Part shown: positions 6,804 through 8,553 of the stretch, piece by piece
Layout of the letters: each line of letters begins with the position of its first letter
Position numbering within the stretch: position 1 is the first letter of the stretch
The notes under the pieces: model-generated
The model's input: the letters and a program-made list of their open reading frames with translations, nothing else
Database searches by the model: none
Told to the model about the DNA's origin: nothing
Translations under genes and position numbers: made by a program
DNA from: Chryseobacterium gleum
GTDB taxonomy: Bacteria > Bacteroidota > Bacteroidia > Flavobacteriales_D > Sanyastnellaceae
DNA length: 8,553 nt
Assembly: GCA_945897395.1 (NCBI GenBank)
Contig: CAMDFE010000056.1
Span: 1-8,553, forward strand
Reading direction: 5' to 3'

Positions 6804-7504
6804 AAGGCCTATTCGTTTCTATTTTCATTTTTCTATCTATCACTTTAAATGCGCAATTGCTTTTTGAAGGCGGTGCTTTTTATCAAGATACACAAGATAT
6901 TTCAGCGGCTGTTGATTCGTTCAACACGCGACATTCCTACAATTTAATTTCGCTTGAACATCCCGTGAGAGGATACAGCGGCTCTATCGGATACAGCATT
7001 CCGCTGAGCAAAAAGCGATCGCTGTATCTCGCTCCGCATGCGACATACAGAACGCGCACTTCCAAATTATTTGCGGAAGACACCGTTCGTCTCGACCTTC
7101 AAGAAGTTCAAATTGGATTGCAATTCATTACCGGACCTAAAGCATGGTTCAACCCTGTTGCAGCTGGCCCTTTGGGTACCCGCATTTTTCTTTTTGTTGA
7201 AGCTGGAGTGAATGCGAGTCGGATGAATGTGCAACTGACCGACAGCGCTGCGACTATTCAAAAAAACAATCAAAGCATTGCGCCTTATGTCCAAGCGGGC
7301 ATTGGTTATCGCGCTTTGTTATTCGGGAAGCACTTGGTCGTTACTCCACGCGCATCGTTCACGGGATACTACACGCAGCGCTTTCGCTATGCCGCGAAAA
7401 TCTTGAACAACGACGAAGTGTATTTGAAATTCCCGAAGTCTCCGTTAACTCAGGCGTATTATGTTGGAGTGGAATTCTCATGGATATTCAACAAGAAAAA
7501 ATAA
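6800..7504 (+). CDS. Predicted outer-membrane beta-barrel protein of unknown function
   Basis: This is a 234-residue exported protein with a standard signal peptide (MKGLFVSIFIFLSITLNA, cleavage before Q19). The mature part shows repeated amphipathic strands separated by polar loops, for example GYSGSIGYSIPL (58-69), SLYLAPHATYRTR (74-86), VQIGLQFI (103-110), IFLFVEAGVNAS (129-140), YVQAGIGYRALL (163-174) and a final strand YYVGVEFSWIF (220-230), followed by a basic tail. This resembles the general Bacteroidota outer-membrane beta-barrel (PorT-like) class, but I cannot assign a specific family or substrate. The start overlaps the hemoglobin stop codon by 4 bases (ATGA), implying coupled translation. 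Codon use and style match the neighbours, with no sign of recent transfer. A 38-base gap follows before the next gene. Confidence 0.87.
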   Translation: MKGLFVSIFIFLSITLNAQLLFEGGAFYQDTQDISAAVDSFNTRHSYNLISLEHPVRGYSGSIGYSIPLSKKRSLYLAPHATYRTRTSKLFAEDTVRLDLQEVQIGLQFITGPKAWFNPVAAGPLGTRIFLFVEAGVNASRMNVQLTDSAATIQKNNQSIAPYVQAGIGYRALLFGKHLVVTPRASFTGYYTQRFRYAAKILNNDEVYLKFPKSPLTQAYYVGVEFSWIFNKKK

Positions 7505-7522
7505 AGACAAAACAAAAATCTG

Positions 7523-7530
7523 TTTCTTTG
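7523..7530 (+). promoter_or_regulatory. Weak candidate -7 box before the last gene of the cluster
   Basis: TTTCTTTG differs from the TAnnTTTG consensus at one base and lies 12 bases before the ATG at 7543, in the only real gap of the cluster (7505-7542). No -33 TTTG is seen upstream, where the sequence is an A-rich run. It could give the last gene some independent expression, or it may be chance. Confidence 0.2.
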
Positions 7531-7542
7531 CGTTACTGAATT

Positions 7543-8406
7543 ATGACACCTCTCAAAGCCACACTTCTTCTATTCGTCTTCACCACTTTTTCTTTGGGTG
7601 GAAAGGCGCAATCTTCGAACGAAGCAGAGCAGCGCATTTTAGAGTGTTACACTTCCCTATCGAATGGCAATGAAAGCAATGCTGAAGACCAATCGAACAA
7701 GATGATTGCGGAATTGGAATCGGTGTGTTTCTTGGAAGATTTTTTTGTTTATCCGTTTGAAGCTCTTCGCATGTTCAAGCCTGTTTCTCAAGATGGAAAA
7801 CTTCGTGTATTTACATGGAATTATCCGAAGGAAGATGGAACACAATTGTATTTCGGATGTGTGGTATTCAAGACTTCGAAATCTGGAGAACCCTTGTTTT
7901 TCAAGTTGAATTACACTCCGGTTGCTACTGCGAAATGGGACAATAAAATTTATGACGAAGGGAAATGGCCGGGAGCATTGTATTACGCTTTGGCTCCTAT
8001 GGGCAAAGGAAAGAAAGCTGGAAACAGCTACGCGCTTTTGGGTTTCGAATCGAAAGATAACTTATCGAATTACAAAGTGATTGAAGTGATTACGATTGAA
8101 AGCGATGGATGTAAATTCGGCGGAAACTTTTTCGAGTTTGAAGATCGCAATCCGAAGCGAGTGGTTTTTGAATACAGCGATCAAGTGGCTTGTTCGTTGC
8201 GTTATTACGACAAGCAAAAAACCATTGTGGTTGATCATTTATCTCCGCGTGAAGCTATCTACGAAGGCTTCTTTCCCGAGTATGGTCCAGATGGAAGTTA
8301 CGACGGCTATGTACTAGAAAACGGAAAGTGGAAGTACACGCCCATTATAGACATTGCTCCTTTTGTAGACGGACAGAATGTGCCTTTCAACAATCCAAGA
8401 CCGTAG
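7543..8406 (+). CDS. Secreted protein of unknown function
   Basis: This 287-residue protein has a signal peptide (MTPLKATLLLFVFTTFSLGGKA, cleavage before Q23) and no lipobox or transmembrane segment after it, so it is probably periplasmic or exported. The mature part has five cysteines (35, 62, 106, 190, 217), a predicted helical start (about 25-60), then mixed beta-rich sequence with many aromatic residues. Near the C-terminus a segment with GPDGSYDGYVL and GKWKY (about 248-265) looks like a recurrent motif of uncharacterised Bacteroidota secreted proteins; this is an impression, not a search result. No catalytic signature was recognised. It follows the second barrel gene by 38 bases and precedes the shared terminator, so it is most likely the last gene of the operon. 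Function cannot be stated. Confidence 0.87.
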   Translation: MTPLKATLLLFVFTTFSLGGKAQSSNEAEQRILECYTSLSNGNESNAEDQSNKMIAELESVCFLEDFFVYPFEALRMFKPVSQDGKLRVFTWNYPKEDGTQLYFGCVVFKTSKSGEPLFFKLNYTPVATAKWDNKIYDEGKWPGALYYALAPMGKGKKAGNSYALLGFESKDNLSNYKVIEVITIESDGCKFGGNFFEFEDRNPKRVVFEYSDQVACSLRYYDKQKTIVVDHLSPREAIYEGFFPEYGPDGSYDGYVLENGKWKYTPIIDIAPFVDGQNVPFNNPRP

Positions 8407-8442
8407 GTCTTTCAACCTTTATTTTACTGAGTAACTCCTTTA

Positions 8443-8478
8443 AACCAAAAATCCCCAACTTACGTCGGGGATTTGGTT
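8443..8478. terminator. Bidirectional intrinsic terminator between the operon and tRNA-Arg
   Basis: The left arm 8443-8456 and right arm 8467-8478 pair around a 10-base loop (8457-8466). The core is TCCCC/GGGGA, extended by AACCAAA/TTTGGTT with two unpaired A bases in the left arm. On the minus strand the core is followed by TTTTT, the classic layout for ending the tRNA transcript, whose 3' end lies 7 bases before the hairpin. On the plus strand the T-run is shorter (TTT, then GGTT), so termination of the operon is likely but weaker. Confidence 0.8.
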
Positions 8479-8484
8479 GCTTAT

Positions 8485-8553
8485 TGGTGACACTGTAGGG
8501 ATTCGAACCCCAAACCTTCGCATCCGTAGTGCGATGCTCTATCCAGTTGAGCT
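8485..8553 (-). tRNA. tRNA-Arg (anticodon ACG), 5' end outside the window
   Basis: Read on the minus strand, the D arm (stem GCTC/GAGC), anticodon arm (stem TCGCA/TGCGA with loop CTACGGA), T arm (loop TTCGAAT) and 3' acceptor strand CAGTGTC are all present. The anticodon ACG reads arginine CGN codons after deamination of A34. The discriminator base is A (8488) and CCA is encoded (8485-8487). The window edge falls at tRNA position 9, so the 5' acceptor strand and position 8 (8 bases) are missing. The expected full length is 77 bases including CCA. Confidence 0.95.

Noticed and set aside
8424..8434. A lone mini-hairpin TTAC-TGA-GTAA after the last gene, similar to the fourth unit of the array at 2565-2622
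   Set aside because: It is a single copy, the AGA spacer is missing, and its loop is not of the GNA/TNC kind, so chance is the simpler explanation.
8485..8553. The tRNA gene as an attachment site of an integrated element
   Set aside because: No integrase, direct repeat of the tRNA end or compositional change is seen in the neighbouring genes.
1..8553. CRISPR array, insertion sequence or riboswitch
   Set aside because: No regularly spaced repeats of suitable length, no transposase, and no leader long enough for a riboswitch were found.

Overview
The window looks like a piece of a Bacteroidota chromosome, probably Flavobacteriales-like. The evidence is an outer-membrane barrel of the carboxypeptidase-regulatory/plug/barrel type, several secreted proteins whose signal peptides end in A-Q, a lipoprotein amylase, TATCTT-type boxes a few bases before start codons, and the absence of clear Shine-Dalgarno sequences. 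This assignment comes from gene style, not from a marker gene.

Layout from left to right. Bases 1-2564 (+) encode a large TonB-receptor-like outer-membrane protein whose 5' end is cut off by the window edge. Bases 2565-2622 hold a compact array of four tiny hairpins, each followed by the same AGA spacer. The array fills the gap between two convergent genes and runs over the stop codon of the second. Bases 2609-5829 (-) form a two-gene unit: a GH13 alpha-amylase-family lipoprotein is transcribed first, and prmC (release-factor glutamine methyltransferase) follows with a 4-base ATGA overlap. Bases 5830-5886 are a short divergent promoter region in which the -7-like boxes of the two directions mirror each other and each lies 4 bases from its start codon. 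Bases 5887-8406 (+) are a four-gene cluster: a small predicted outer-membrane protein, a group III truncated hemoglobin, a second predicted outer-membrane barrel and a secreted protein of unknown function. The first three overlap by 1 and 4 bases (TAATG and ATGA), so they are probably co-translated. A strong hairpin at 8443-8478 closes the cluster and also ends a tRNA-Arg(ACG) gene that enters from the right on the minus strand and is cut at the window edge.

How the genes work together: the amylase has no SusC/SusD partners here, and its link to prmC is positional only. The most suggestive functional unit is the hemoglobin placed between two envelope proteins. The most unusual DNA structure is the mini-hairpin array at 2565-2622. 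Both are structural observations from sequence; neither has been tested by search or experiment.
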